DNA of 64,000 nucleotides, from assembly GCA_007859835.1 (NCBI GenBank), contig SJPJ01000001.1, positions 4,190,623 to 4,254,622 of the forward strand. Reading direction: 5' to 3'. This DNA comes from Novipirellula herctigrandis. GTDB taxonomy: Bacteria > Planctomycetota > Planctomycetia > Pirellulales > Pirellulaceae. Shown here piece by piece: positions 26,931 to 35,994 of this stretch (position 1 is its first letter; each line of letters begins with the position of its first letter). A program made the position numbers and the translations under genes. The notes beneath the pieces were generated by a model, which saw nothing but the letters and a program-made list of their open reading frames with translations, searched no databases and was not told the DNA's origin.

Positions 26931-27946
26931 GCGGCCGACCTCCGACGAAATTTTTGTCGAAACGCGTCGGATTGCAGCAAACAAACTCCAACAATCACAA
27001 TCGCCTTGGGAACCGGTGCGGTGTCCGATGCAAATCCAAACGTGTAGAGCGTCGTTAACAACGTCTGCAATAGAAGTGCACCAACAACGGATCCAACAAG
27101 GGTGAATCGACCGCCGGTCAATGCCGTTCCGCCGACCACAACGGCGAAGATCGCATCGAGCTCAGTGAAGACGCCTGCATTGACCGTGTCAGCAGCATTA
27201 ATATTGGACGCGTCAATCAAACCAGCGATACCGGCACAAAACCCGCAAAAGGCGTACACACCAATCTTGATCGTGCGAGCTTGAATGCCAACCGCGCGAC
27301 TGGCCACTTCGTTGGATCCGACGGATTCAATGAAAAGTCCGAGCACCGTTTTGCGCACAACCACAAGCGTCGCCAACACGAGCAAAACAAAAATCGTCAC
27401 GGGAAAAGGCATACCAAGAAAGTGCCCATTGCCAAGATAGTCAAACGCGGCGCTGAAATGGTCGTCCACCAGAGCGATCACCTTTTCACCGGTCAGAAAC
27501 CGAGCGATGCCACGCCCACAAACCATCAGGATCAATGTCGCTACAACCGGTTGGATTCCCACGACTGCGACAAGCAATCCATTGAGCAAACCCGCAATCG
27601 TTGCGGCAAGCAAGGCGCAGGGAATTACGCCCCAGAGACTTACGTTGCTTTCTGTCAACATGAGTGCTGCCACCGCTCCGGAAATGGCCATGATCGAACC
27701 GACCGAAAGGTCGACTCCCCCCGTCGCGATGACCAAAGTCATACCGATCGCGATGATGATGCCAATCGAACCACGATTCAACACGTCCACCATGCTGCCA
27801 TACAAATGCCCGTCACGAATTTCAAGATTGAAAAACGACGGAGTGAATATGGCATTGAAGATCAGCAACAACACCAACCCCAACAGCGGCCAAAATAGGG
27901 GTGACGTCGTGATGCGTCGGATCGGATTGGGGGGATCAATCGTCAT
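26927..27946 (-). CDS. ytfT: Sugar ABC transporter permease (YtfT-like)
   Basis: 339 residues from the ATG at 27946 (a TTG at 27958 is possible). Multiple membrane spans; GGVDLSVGSIMAISGAVAAL and FTELDAIFAVVVGGTALTGG are the second-family signatures also seen in the partner permease. It overlaps the ATPase gene upstream by 11 bases and the yjfF gene by four. Two different permease genes for one ATPase is the hallmark of the YtfQRT-YjfF system. Confidence 0.88.
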   Translation of the reverse strand: MTIDPPNPIRRITTSPLFWPLLGLVLLLIFNAIFTPSFFNLEIRDGHLYGSMVDVLNRGSIGIIIAIGMTLVIATGGVDLSVGSIMAISGAVAALMLTESNVSLWGVIPCALLAATIAGLLNGLLVAVVGIQPVVATLILMVCGRGIARFLTGEKVIALVDDHFSAAFDYLGNGHFLGMPFPVTIFVLLVLATLVVVRKTVLGLFIESVGSNEVASRAVGIQARTIKIGVYAFCGFCAGIAGLIDASNINAADTVNAGVFTELDAIFAVVVGGTALTGGRFTLVGSVVGALLLQTLLTTLYTFGFASDTAPVPKAIVIVGVCLLQSDAFRQKFRRRSAA

Positions 27947-29468
27947 GATGCTGGGCAATCATCTCCATCATTTTTTGATCCGTCACATCTTCATTGGCAA
28001 GTTCGCCAACTTTCATTCGATCTCGCATCACCGAAACTCGCTGGCACGTCCTAGCCATCTCCTCAAGTTCCGACGAAATCAGGACAACCGCCATCCCGCG
28101 TTTTCGCAGCGACTCGATCAACGTCTCCATCTCAGCCTTTGCCCCCACATCGATCCCTCGAGTTGGCTCATCCAGGATCATCACTTTCGGATTCATCGCC
28201 AACCACCGCGCCAGCAGAACCTTTTGCTGATTTCCGCCCGAAAGATTTCCGACCGGTGTTTCGGTCGAGGGTGTCTTGATCTTAAGTGCATCGATGTAGT
28301 GCTGGGACAATTCGAGTTGCTGTTTGTAGGACAATGCGTCTGACAAACCACGGCTTGCTTGTAGGGCAAGCATAATATTTTCGCGCACGGATAAATCAAG
28401 GATCACGCCTTCGCGTTTTCGATCCTCTGGACAAAATGCAACACCGGCGCGAATCGCTTTACGTGGCGTAGGTTTGTCGATCCGCTTTCCATCGACCTTC
28501 AATTTTCCCGTTGTCGCTCGATCTAACCCGAACAGCAAACGAACCGCCTCGGTGCGTCCTGAACCAAGCAATCCCGCCAAGCCAACGACTTCTCCGCGGC
28601 AAATGTCGAGGTCGAACGGTTCCACCGTTCCTTTCCGGCCAAGTTGACTCACTTCAAGCATTTTCTCGGACGACGGAGTCGTGTCAGAAACCGTCGCGGT
28701 TCGGCTTTCGATTTCAGCCACTTCCTGGGGCGCTTTGCCTAGCATCTTGCCGACCAACTCAATTCGCGGCAATTGCTCGGTAGCATAGGTACCCACTCGT
28801 TGGCCATTGCGGAGCACCGTAATGCGATCGGCAATGCGGTAAACTTGGTTCAAGAAATGAGTAACCAGAACAATGCCGATGTTGCTTTCACGCAATCGAA
28901 GCAGAACCTTGAATAGCTCCTCAACCTCTTTCGTATCCAAACTTGATGTCGGCTCATCGAGAACAAGTAGTTTGGCATCGAGATCCACCGCCCTGGCAAT
29001 TGCCACCATTTGCTGAACCGCCGTCGAACAACGTCGAAGTTCGCAATCAATGTCCACCGACAAATCGACTCGATCCACTGCTTGCTGTGCACGCTGACGA
29101 ATCGCTTTCCACGAGATCCATCCCGCCGTCGTCGATTGGCGACCAAGCATAATATTTTCGGCAACGCTCAATTGCGGAATCAAGTTGACTTCTTGATAGA
29201 CCGTACTAATTCCGAGTCGTTCGGCTTCGATGGGTGCTTGGGGTGAGATATCATGCTGATCCAGTGTCATGCTGCCCGAATCGCGGCGATGGACTCCCGT
29301 TAGAACTTTGATCAAAGTCGATTTGCCCGCCCCGTTTTCGCCCATCAATGCGTGCACTTCCCCTGAGCGCACTTCAAAATCGACGTCCGACAACGCCCGA
29401 ACACCGGGAAATGTTTTCGAGATTCCCTGCATGACTAGCAAGGCAGTGGGCGTCGAGGTTTCATCCAT
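27936..29468 (-). CDS. ytfR: Sugar ABC transporter ATPase (YtfR-like)
   Basis: 510 residues from the ATG at 29468. Two ABC domains in one chain, as in RbsA: the first has GENGAGKST (Walker A) and LLVLDEPTSSLD; the second has LLGSGRTEA, LSGGNQQKVLLARWL (signature) and VMILDEPTRGIDVG. The weak P-loop in the second half is usual for this subfamily. It powers import at the inner membrane through the two permeases. It starts 11 bases after the binding-protein gene. Confidence 0.93.
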   Translation of the reverse strand: MDETSTPTALLVMQGISKTFPGVRALSDVDFEVRSGEVHALMGENGAGKSTLIKVLTGVHRRDSGSMTLDQHDISPQAPIEAERLGISTVYQEVNLIPQLSVAENIMLGRQSTTAGWISWKAIRQRAQQAVDRVDLSVDIDCELRRCSTAVQQMVAIARAVDLDAKLLVLDEPTSSLDTKEVEELFKVLLRLRESNIGIVLVTHFLNQVYRIADRITVLRNGQRVGTYATEQLPRIELVGKMLGKAPQEVAEIESRTATVSDTTPSSEKMLEVSQLGRKGTVEPFDLDICRGEVVGLAGLLGSGRTEAVRLLFGLDRATTGKLKVDGKRIDKPTPRKAIRAGVAFCPEDRKREGVILDLSVRENIMLALQASRGLSDALSYKQQLELSQHYIDALKIKTPSTETPVGNLSGGNQQKVLLARWLAMNPKVMILDEPTRGIDVGAKAEMETLIESLRKRGMAVVLISSELEEMARTCQRVSVMRDRMKVGELANEDVTDQKMMEMIAQHHDD

Positions 29469-29479
29469 GATGACGAAAA

Positions 29480-30460
29480 TCAATACTTGCGAGAATCGAT
29501 GAAGTCTTTCGCCTGTTCCATTTCAAAGACAGTGTCTTCGATCAGTGTTTTTTTATCGAGCGAGTCGGCTTCACCGGCAAGAATTTTTGCCACGGCTTCC
29601 ATTGCCAACGGGCCTTGAAGTGGATTGCATTCGACCGTGCAATTCAACTTGCCTGCGACCATGGCGTCAAATGCTGCACGAACGGCATCCACCGAAACAA
29701 TGATGATGTCTTCGGCCGGCTTCAGGCCCGCATCCTCGATTGCGCTGATCGCGCCAATCGCCATGTCGTCGTTGTGTGCGTAAACAACTTCGATCTCTTT
29801 GCCGTGTTTTTTTAGTAACGCTTCCATTACCTCTTTGCCCTTGGACCGTCGAAATTCGCCACTTTGCGATGCGATGATTTCGATTCCTGGGTGATCCTCG
29901 ATAACATCACGAAAGCCATTAAACCGGTTGATCGTTGGCGAAGCACCCGGGTTGCCTTGAAGTTCAACAACCTTTGCCGTTCCCTCGGTTTTACCGGCCA
30001 ACCATTGGGCTGCCTTTTGACCTTCGGTATATGTATCGGCACCGATGTAAGTCACATAAAGCGATTCATCGTCGGTCTTGATTTGGCGATCCAAGATCAC
30101 GACCGGAATGCCACGCTGTTTGGCTTTTTCAAGAGCATTGTCCCAACCAGTCTCGACAATCGGCGCGAGCACGATTACGTCAACGCCTTGATTGACGAAC
30201 GAACTGAGGGCCTTGAGTTGGTTTTCTTGCTTTGATTGTCCTTCGGCAAAACGAAGGTCGTAGCCATGGTCGGCGGCAGCTTGTTTGACCGATTCGGTGT
30301 GAGCATTTCGCCAATCATTGTCAGCCCCGGTTTGAACAAACGCGATTACAGGAGTTTTGTTGCCATCGGTCGCATCGGTCGCTTTTTCACTCGAACAGGC
30401 TGGTATGACAACCGCAAGAACCACCACACTCAATGCAGCAAGCTTGGAGTATCGATTCAC
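29480..30460 (-). CDS. ytfQ: Sugar-binding lipoprotein (YtfQ-like)
   Basis: 326 residues from a GTG at 30460. The leader MNRYSKLAALSVVVLAVVIPACSS ends in a lipobox-like IPAC, so the protein is probably lipid-anchored rather than free in the periplasm. The fold is periplasmic-binding-protein type 1 (VIAFVQTGADNDWRNAHTES, VIVLAPIVETGWDNAL, YAHNDDMAIGAISAIEDAG). Closest family by eye is YtfQ, which binds galactofuranose in Escherichia coli; whether it does so here is an inference. Solute receptor of the following transporter. Confidence 0.9.
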   Translation of the reverse strand: MNRYSKLAALSVVVLAVVIPACSSEKATDATDGNKTPVIAFVQTGADNDWRNAHTESVKQAAADHGYDLRFAEGQSKQENQLKALSSFVNQGVDVIVLAPIVETGWDNALEKAKQRGIPVVILDRQIKTDDESLYVTYIGADTYTEGQKAAQWLAGKTEGTAKVVELQGNPGASPTINRFNGFRDVIEDHPGIEIIASQSGEFRRSKGKEVMEALLKKHGKEIEVVYAHNDDMAIGAISAIEDAGLKPAEDIIIVSVDAVRAAFDAMVAGKLNCTVECNPLQGPLAMEAVAKILAGEADSLDKKTLIEDTVFEMEQAKDFIDSRKY

Positions 30461-30658
30461 CGTTTTTTCCCCCGTGTAAAAGTCGCAATAGATTTAATCT
30501 GTTAGCTTACTCGATTTCAGCGACTTCCGTTGGCCCAGCGATCTGTGTTTGCCAACCAATTCTGTCGGCTCGGCAACTTCAACGATTCTCGTTTTGTGCT
30601 CCCTCTAGCAGTGTTCGTCCTAGATTTGAATTTGGGTAGTTGACGAGGACACCATCAC

Positions 30659-32005
30659 CTATTTCGATTCTTCGGGAACGCTTGACTCAATTCGCCCACC
30701 GATACTCAAAACGCTCAGTTCATCGCCTAATCGCTGTTTCAGTTCTTTCTCGCCAGCGAATCCCAGATGCACCGATTCAATGATCCCTGATTTTCCGATC
30801 ACGACTGTTTGTGGGATGGCATCCGCTTTGAATGCATCGGAGACTTTTCCGTCGACGTCCAAAACGATATCCAAATCCCACTCTTTTTCGTCCACAAAAT
30901 CCTTCACTAACTCCTCACCTTCGGCCACATTCAACGCTAAGAAAACAACATCCTTGTCCTTGTACTCGTCGGTGACTTCTTTGATAACTGGAATTGCGGC
31001 AACGCATGGAGGACACCATGTCGCCCAAAAATCGATCACGACGACTTTGTCTTTCAAATCGGCCAGCGACACGGTTCCTTCGCGGAGCGTCACGCTTTTG
31101 AAGTCGGGTGCGGGTTTACCAAGTAGCGGATGCTCGGTCACGGCACCGGCAATCGAATCCATGTAATCTTCAAGCGATTCATATTCCTTGGCATCCGCCG
31201 CCGGTTTGAAGGCGAACAAGGATTCTTCCACTTCGCCAGTGACTCGCCAAGATAAAAAATCGAATTGCAATTGGTAGGCAAAACCTTGCGGCACGCGGAC
31301 TTGGCCGGTCGCTCTTAACATCGCAGTCAAATCGAAGAGCAAACGGAGAGGTTTTGGGACATCTTCCTGTGTCACCCAAAAATCCCATGTAACTGCATCG
31401 TTCTGTTCGCCACGCAAATGGATCGCCGCCACACGGCCACGGAACTTGTTGCGGTCCACGATTTCGACTTTTTTCATTCCGCCCAAAAACGTCAGCGAAG
31501 GGTCCACGCCTGCGAGCGTCAGCGCCAACACGGGCTCTGGATAAGGCCCCATCGGCAGCGGCAAATTCATTACTGCCTCTTGAAGCCGTATTGATTCGTC
31601 AATGGTGTAGTAGGCGTCGGGTGCTAAAGCGACCGTCATCTTTTCGCCATCTTCATAAATTCGCGTCCGCTGCTCAGGTTCCTTTAAATAGATGGTGAAC
31701 TTGTTTGGATGGCGCGACGCGATTTGATAAGTCGACGTTTTTGATTCGACGACTTGACCGGCGAGGACGGAATCCGAAGAAAGCTCGACCGTAGCGCGCG
31801 AAACGTCCGCATCGGCAATCGACTTAAAAAGCGGCTCAAGCACCTCGCGAACATCATCCGAAAGAACAAACTTTGGCTTCGAATTTTCGTCACCACGATC
31901 CGCTTGTCCTGGGGTTGATGGTGCCGCAGTCGCCGGTTTCTCCTGCGCGTTTAAGCACGTTACAAAACTGAGAAAGATGGTCGAAAACAATATGCGTAAG
32001 CACAT
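30659..32005 (-). CDS. TlpA-like thioredoxin fused to a DUF2092-type domain, secreted
   Basis: 448 residues. A signal peptide (ILFSTIFLSFVTCLNAQ) precedes a middle region (about 45-290) that looks like the DUF2092/LolA-like lipid-binding beta-sheet type. The last 150 residues form a TlpA thioredoxin domain with WATWCPPC (Cys331 and Cys334). It should reduce or resolve disulfides outside the cytoplasm. Combining a lipoprotein-carrier-like fold with a thioredoxin in one chain is seen in several planctomycetes. No operon partner is close. Confidence 0.85.
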   Translation of the reverse strand: MCLRILFSTIFLSFVTCLNAQEKPATAAPSTPGQADRGDENSKPKFVLSDDVREVLEPLFKSIADADVSRATVELSSDSVLAGQVVESKTSTYQIASRHPNKFTIYLKEPEQRTRIYEDGEKMTVALAPDAYYTIDESIRLQEAVMNLPLPMGPYPEPVLALTLAGVDPSLTFLGGMKKVEIVDRNKFRGRVAAIHLRGEQNDAVTWDFWVTQEDVPKPLRLLFDLTAMLRATGQVRVPQGFAYQLQFDFLSWRVTGEVEESLFAFKPAADAKEYESLEDYMDSIAGAVTEHPLLGKPAPDFKSVTLREGTVSLADLKDKVVVIDFWATWCPPCVAAIPVIKEVTDEYKDKDVVFLALNVAEGEELVKDFVDEKEWDLDIVLDVDGKVSDAFKADAIPQTVVIGKSGIIESVHLGFAGEKELKQRLGDELSVLSIGGRIESSVPEESK

Positions 32006-32083
32006 TCTAAGAGCGCCTCCGTGGCGAGACTCGATTGGTTTGGTAAAGAAGGTAGAAACGATAGACTTTTCACAAAAGCCTGT

Positions 32084-32974
32084 TCACTGGAGCAGGGAAA
32101 CAACGCCGAGACCGAAACCGATTGCAGCGCCAGCGATATTCGGGGCAAGATGCTTCGGTAACGATTCCATATCGACGCGAAAGAAGCGCCGAGGTTGTTT
32201 TACATTCAAATATGCCAAAATTGAACCGCCAACCAGAATCCGAATCGAGGCGAGCCCTATCAAGAAGAGATTAGCTTCCCCTGAGAAGCTACCAATTAAC
32301 GTCATCAGTAGACTACTTACCGAAAAGGCATAGCTGAAAGCCAAGAAATACCAACAGATCGGCTTGGAAACAAAACACGCGATGGTGTTCAACAATGAAA
32401 AGGCAAACGGAATCATGAGTGCAATTACGAGGGCGACTCCAATTACCCCAGTCGTCGCTGCGTCTGGCTGTTCCTCAAGCTGAGGAATTGCCACTGCAAC
32501 TAAGCCAAACATGACCAAGCAAAAGAAGCCGAAAGCGAGCGTAACCAAGCCGTTTAAGATTCCAATCACAATCATTGGAATGGGAAGGCTCGGTTTGGAC
32601 GCCCCCCCCGAGTCGCCTCCGCTGTGTTCTTGCAAGGCATTACCACCTGCGGCTGACTGCTGAACCTTGGGAGCGACTCCAGGTTTTACTACCGCCGCGA
32701 CCGGTTCCAAATCGCTTTCGGTCAACTCATCAAACATCTCAGGATCGAACCCACCAAAGCCACCACTTGCCACTGCGGGTGACGCCGCAGAGGGTTTCGG
32801 TGCGGCTGGTTTCGGTGCGGCTGGTTTTGCCGCCCCTGGTTTCGCCGCCGACGTGGGAACTGACGCACCGCCAGGGGCTCGCAGTTTCTTTCCACACGAG
32901 CATTGAACGATCTTTCCGGCTGCCGTGTCAGGGACATTCAGGGCTTTCGAACAACCGGGACACTTGATTTTCAT
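32084..32974 (-). CDS. Zinc-ribbon membrane protein
   Basis: 296 residues. MKIKCPGCSKALNVPDTAAGKIVQCSCGKKL is an N-terminal zinc ribbon (CxxC...CxC), followed by an Ala/Pro/Lys-rich linker with repeated AAPKPAAPK (encoded by a near-perfect 15-bp repeat), then about four or five membrane spans (residues about 135-285). This zinc-finger/linker/transmembrane layout recurs in planctomycetes. Function unknown. The ribbon may sense or bind nucleic acid or protein on the cytosolic side. Confidence 0.8.
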   Translation of the reverse strand: MKIKCPGCSKALNVPDTAAGKIVQCSCGKKLRAPGGASVPTSAAKPGAAKPAAPKPAAPKPSAASPAVASGGFGGFDPEMFDELTESDLEPVAAVVKPGVAPKVQQSAAGGNALQEHSGGDSGGASKPSLPIPMIVIGILNGLVTLAFGFFCLVMFGLVAVAIPQLEEQPDAATTGVIGVALVIALMIPFAFSLLNTIACFVSKPICWYFLAFSYAFSVSSLLMTLIGSFSGEANLFLIGLASIRILVGGSILAYLNVKQPRRFFRVDMESLPKHLAPNIAGAAIGFGLGVVSLLQ

Positions 32975-33103
32975 GGCGAAGGACTAGGCTATAGAATGGA
33001 AGGCAATCAGTCCCGCCTATCCTATACGAACAAGCAGCAGATTGCCTATTGTTCTGAGCCCGAAGAACAATCTTTTTGCAATCCCCGCAGCAGACTTTGC
33101 TGG

Positions 33104-34000
33104 TTACGTCGGTGGGAACCCTCGCTCGGGATACCAAGCCAGCCCGCCCTGTTTGGTTTTCCCTCGCATGATCGCACGCAATTCGCCGCTGGCGGTGATC
33201 GCGGCGGCAATCTTTCCCTCGGATGGGTCGATCGGCGGGTCGGTGGAAATCAAAACCGAGAGCCCGTTGATCACTCGCCAATCCTGCTCTCCATCGAGCT
33301 GCATCTTTGGTAAATGCTCGATTCCTTTGACAGCCGGTTCAACGTAACCATCGAGCGGGGGCGTTTTCAAGGAATCGGCATCCACGGAATCTTCAATCCG
33401 AAACGGCCCCACACGAGTTCGACAGAGCCGCGTCATTACGGAATTGGCACCAACTAACCGTGCCAAATCAACGCCGAGCGACCGAACATACGTCCCCGAG
33501 CCACACACAATATCCAAATCCAACACCGGATATTCATAGCGAACAATTTTCAACGAGTAGACGGTCACCTTTCGCGGTGGAACCTCCACCGTTTCGCCAC
33601 GCCGAACTCGCTCATAGGCTCGTTTCCCGTCAATCCAAATCGCGGAAAAAGCAGATGGAACTTGTTCAATCTCGCCCGTCAACTGCTCCGCTGCTTGTTG
33701 CAGTTGCGCGAGGCTCGGCCGTGGATCCTCCGCATGCTCGGTCAACGGTTGCTCTAAGTCCCCCGAGGCACTCGAGGCCCCCAGACGAAACGTCGCAGAA
33801 TACTGTTTTTCACAATCTTGGACATATGAAACCAACCGCGATGCTCGCCCCACACCAAGCACCAACACCCCTTCTGCTAACGGATCGAGGGTCCCGGCAT
33901 GCCCTGCTTTATGAGGTCGAATTCGGTTTGTCACAATATTCACCACATCACGACTCGTCATCCCAATCGGTTTGTTGCAATTGATAAATCCAAACACCAC
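33104..34000 (-). CDS. truB: tRNA pseudouridine(55) synthase
   Basis: 298 residues from a GTG at 34000. NKPIGMTSRDVVNIV and GHAGTLDPLAEGVL with catalytic Asp39 are the TruB signature; CGSGTYVRSLGVDLA marks the RNA-binding block. Makes pseudouridine 55 in the T-loop of tRNAs. It begins six bases after the mog stop, so RR, SGNH hydrolase, mog and truB form one tight run. Confidence 0.95.
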   Translation of the reverse strand: MVFGFINCNKPIGMTSRDVVNIVTNRIRPHKAGHAGTLDPLAEGVLVLGVGRASRLVSYVQDCEKQYSATFRLGASSASGDLEQPLTEHAEDPRPSLAQLQQAAEQLTGEIEQVPSAFSAIWIDGKRAYERVRRGETVEVPPRKVTVYSLKIVRYEYPVLDLDIVCGSGTYVRSLGVDLARLVGANSVMTRLCRTRVGPFRIEDSVDADSLKTPPLDGYVEPAVKGIEHLPKMQLDGEQDWRVINGLSVLISTDPPIDPSEGKIAAAITASGELRAIMRGKTKQGGLAWYPERGFPPT

Positions 34001-34006
34001 ACAAGT

Positions 34007-34537
34007 CTATTTTTTGGGACGAAACGCAACCAACCGATCTTCGCGAGTCAAAAGTCGCGGTCCATCAATCAAATCAATACAATACGGTATCGCAGGAAAA
34101 ACGGCATCCAAACATTCTGCAATCGCTGACGGTTTACCTGGTAAGTTGACAATCAAACTTGATCCGCGAATCCCAGCGGTTTGCCGCGACAAGATCGCCG
34201 TGGGAACCTTCGCAAGCGACACTTTGCGCATAAGCTCCCCAAATCCGGGCATCATTTTCTCGCACACCGTTTCGGTCGCCTCGGGTGTGACGTCTCGTTT
34301 CGCTGGCCCCGTGCCGCCAGTGGTCACAACCAAACAACACTTCTCGGTATCACATAAATTCGCCAGCGTCTCTTGTATCGTCAAAACATCATCGGGAATG
34401 ACTCGAGTCACCGCGTCCCAACGGTTTGACAAAACATCTCGCAAATATTCGCCAATCGCTGGACCGCCGCGGTCTTCGTACTCACCACGGCTGGCTCGGT
34501 CTGACACTGTCACGATGCCGATTCGGATCTCACTCAT
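34007..34537 (-). CDS. mog: Molybdopterin adenylyltransferase-like (MogA/MoaB family)
   Basis: 176 residues. IGIVTVSDRASRGEYEDRGGP and VTTGGTGPAKRDVTPEAT are the MogA/MoaB signature; NLPGKPSAIAECLDAVFPAIP closes the fold. It activates molybdopterin with ATP for molybdenum insertion. Its start overlaps the stop of the SGNH hydrolase (ATGA). No other molybdenum cofactor gene is in this window. A MoaB paralogue cannot be separated by eye. Confidence 0.9.
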   Translation of the reverse strand: MSEIRIGIVTVSDRASRGEYEDRGGPAIGEYLRDVLSNRWDAVTRVIPDDVLTIQETLANLCDTEKCCLVVTTGGTGPAKRDVTPEATETVCEKMMPGFGELMRKVSLAKVPTAILSRQTAGIRGSSLIVNLPGKPSAIAECLDAVFPAIPYCIDLIDGPRLLTREDRLVAFRPKK

Positions 34538-35481
34538 AAAGATGTCTTTTCAACTATCGTCTTTAAAAAGACTCGCCGAATCGCATCGTACCCACGGTCA
34601 TTGGGATCTTCGATGTTGGTAAAGAACCAATAGTGGGGATCTTCGGCATGGTAGGCTGATCGCCAAAATTGTCGGCAATGGGAACCATGACCCAAGAACG
34701 TCGCATGAAGAGGAACAACGTGGACATGATCGTATTTGCCCGCCACGCTGCGAATCACATCATTGTATTTTCCATGGATCGCAAGACCGTCGGGCCAATG
34801 CGGCAAGAAAACACTCGGAGCATCGCCAACACCATCGGTCGGATCGTAGATGTCACCAATATAAATCTCGCACCCAAGCGGAAACTTCGCGGTAAGATCT
34901 TCGAACATTTTGTCTAAGCGCGTGCGAAAATTCTCGATCCATGGCAACGCCTGCTCAAGCGATGCCGAATACATCGCACACTCGCGTGGCTTACTGCGGC
35001 CGTAGCTGTGAATGATGTCATTGCCACCACTCGTCATCAGCACAATACCGAAAGCGTCTTCGTAGTCTGGAATGGTTTCCACAATCACGTCGGCGTGAAC
35101 CGATGACTCGGAACCCGATATCGCAAAATTTTCAGACGTTAAATTAGGCAGCACTGTCGAAAGACAAACGCCTTCCATGTCTGCGAACTCGTCCGATGGG
35201 TTATTCAAGAGCCGGTTAAAAAAGGTGTGACTGGGCGACTTTGCTCCAAGGCCGGCAGTGACGCTATCACCCACGCCGATCACTTGCACCTTTGCCTCGG
35301 ACCAAACATCGCTAAACGAACTTGCATCGACGGTCGGCCCCGCAGGCCCTTCGCCAATCGGCCGCGAAAGAGAGAACTCAATGTAGGCAAGAACGGCGAT
35401 GACCGTCAAAAAGAGAATCCCGAGAAGAAGGTATAGCCGTTTTCGGGGCTTCGGTTTCGTTTGGATCGGTTGCTCACTCAT
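34534..35481 (-). CDS. SGNH/GDSL-like hydrolase, catalytic His replaced by Asp
   Basis: 315 residues from the ATG at 35481, which overlaps the RR stop as ATGA. A basic N-terminus and one hydrophobic segment (residues about 17-33) anchor it, with the domain outside. GVGDSVTAG carries Ser73, GGND the oxyanion Asn. Block V should read DxxHPxxxGY, but here it reads EDPNDRGY, so Asp292 takes the place of the catalytic His. It may be a weak or altered esterase, or a binding protein. It is the second gene of the RR to truB run. Confidence 0.8.
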   Translation of the reverse strand: MSEQPIQTKPKPRKRLYLLLGILFLTVIAVLAYIEFSLSRPIGEGPAGPTVDASSFSDVWSEAKVQVIGVGDSVTAGLGAKSPSHTFFNRLLNNPSDEFADMEGVCLSTVLPNLTSENFAISGSESSVHADVIVETIPDYEDAFGIVLMTSGGNDIIHSYGRSKPRECAMYSASLEQALPWIENFRTRLDKMFEDLTAKFPLGCEIYIGDIYDPTDGVGDAPSVFLPHWPDGLAIHGKYNDVIRSVAGKYDHVHVVPLHATFLGHGSHCRQFWRSAYHAEDPHYWFFTNIEDPNDRGYDAIRRVFLKTIVEKTSL

Positions 35482-35867
35482 GCTGTGGGGCGCCAATCGT
35501 AAAATTCCAATAGCGCCGCTCGAACCACATCACAAAGTGCCGCCAACCGAATCGGCTTACTAAGTACTCGATATGCTTTCATCAATTCGGCTTCACGACG
35601 GATCGCCTCGTCCAATTTGGCACTCATCAAAACGCAGGCGGGCCGGTTGGGAGTTTCCGGCAATTGACGGAGCAATTCCAAACCGGTCACTCGTGGCATG
35701 TGGACATCCACCAGTGCCAAATGAAATTGTTTATTTCGGATAACCTCAAGTGCCTGGTGGCCATCAACGGCTTCTTCCACTTCGAAACCTCGGCGCGACA
35801 AGCCCTCGCAAACGACTTGGCGAAACGCCGTATCATCATCGATCACAAGTAAATTGGGCACAATCAT
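35478..35867 (-). CDS. Stand-alone response regulator receiver
   Basis: 129 residues. VIDDDTAFRQVV gives the acidic pair, LVDVHMPRVTG the phospho-acceptor Asp, LMSAKLD the switch Ser and LSKPI the Lys. No output domain follows. It could be a CheY-like switch or phosphorelay intermediate. GGAGGAAAAGTG lies just before the ATG. Its partner kinase is not in this window. It diverges from moxR, 127 bases away. Confidence 0.93.
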   Translation of the reverse strand: MIVPNLLVIDDDTAFRQVVCEGLSRRGFEVEEAVDGHQALEVIRNKQFHLALVDVHMPRVTGLELLRQLPETPNRPACVLMSAKLDEAIRREAELMKAYRVLSKPIRLAALCDVVRAALLEFYDWRPTA

Positions 35868-35994
35868 TCACTTTTCCTCCGCAGACAACTGCCACGACGG
35901 CAGGCGAATCGAAAACGATTATACTATGAGCAACTTCGGTGCCGCCAGCAAGTTTGGTACCGAAAAGCCCCTTTGCCATCCAAACTAGGTTGCC

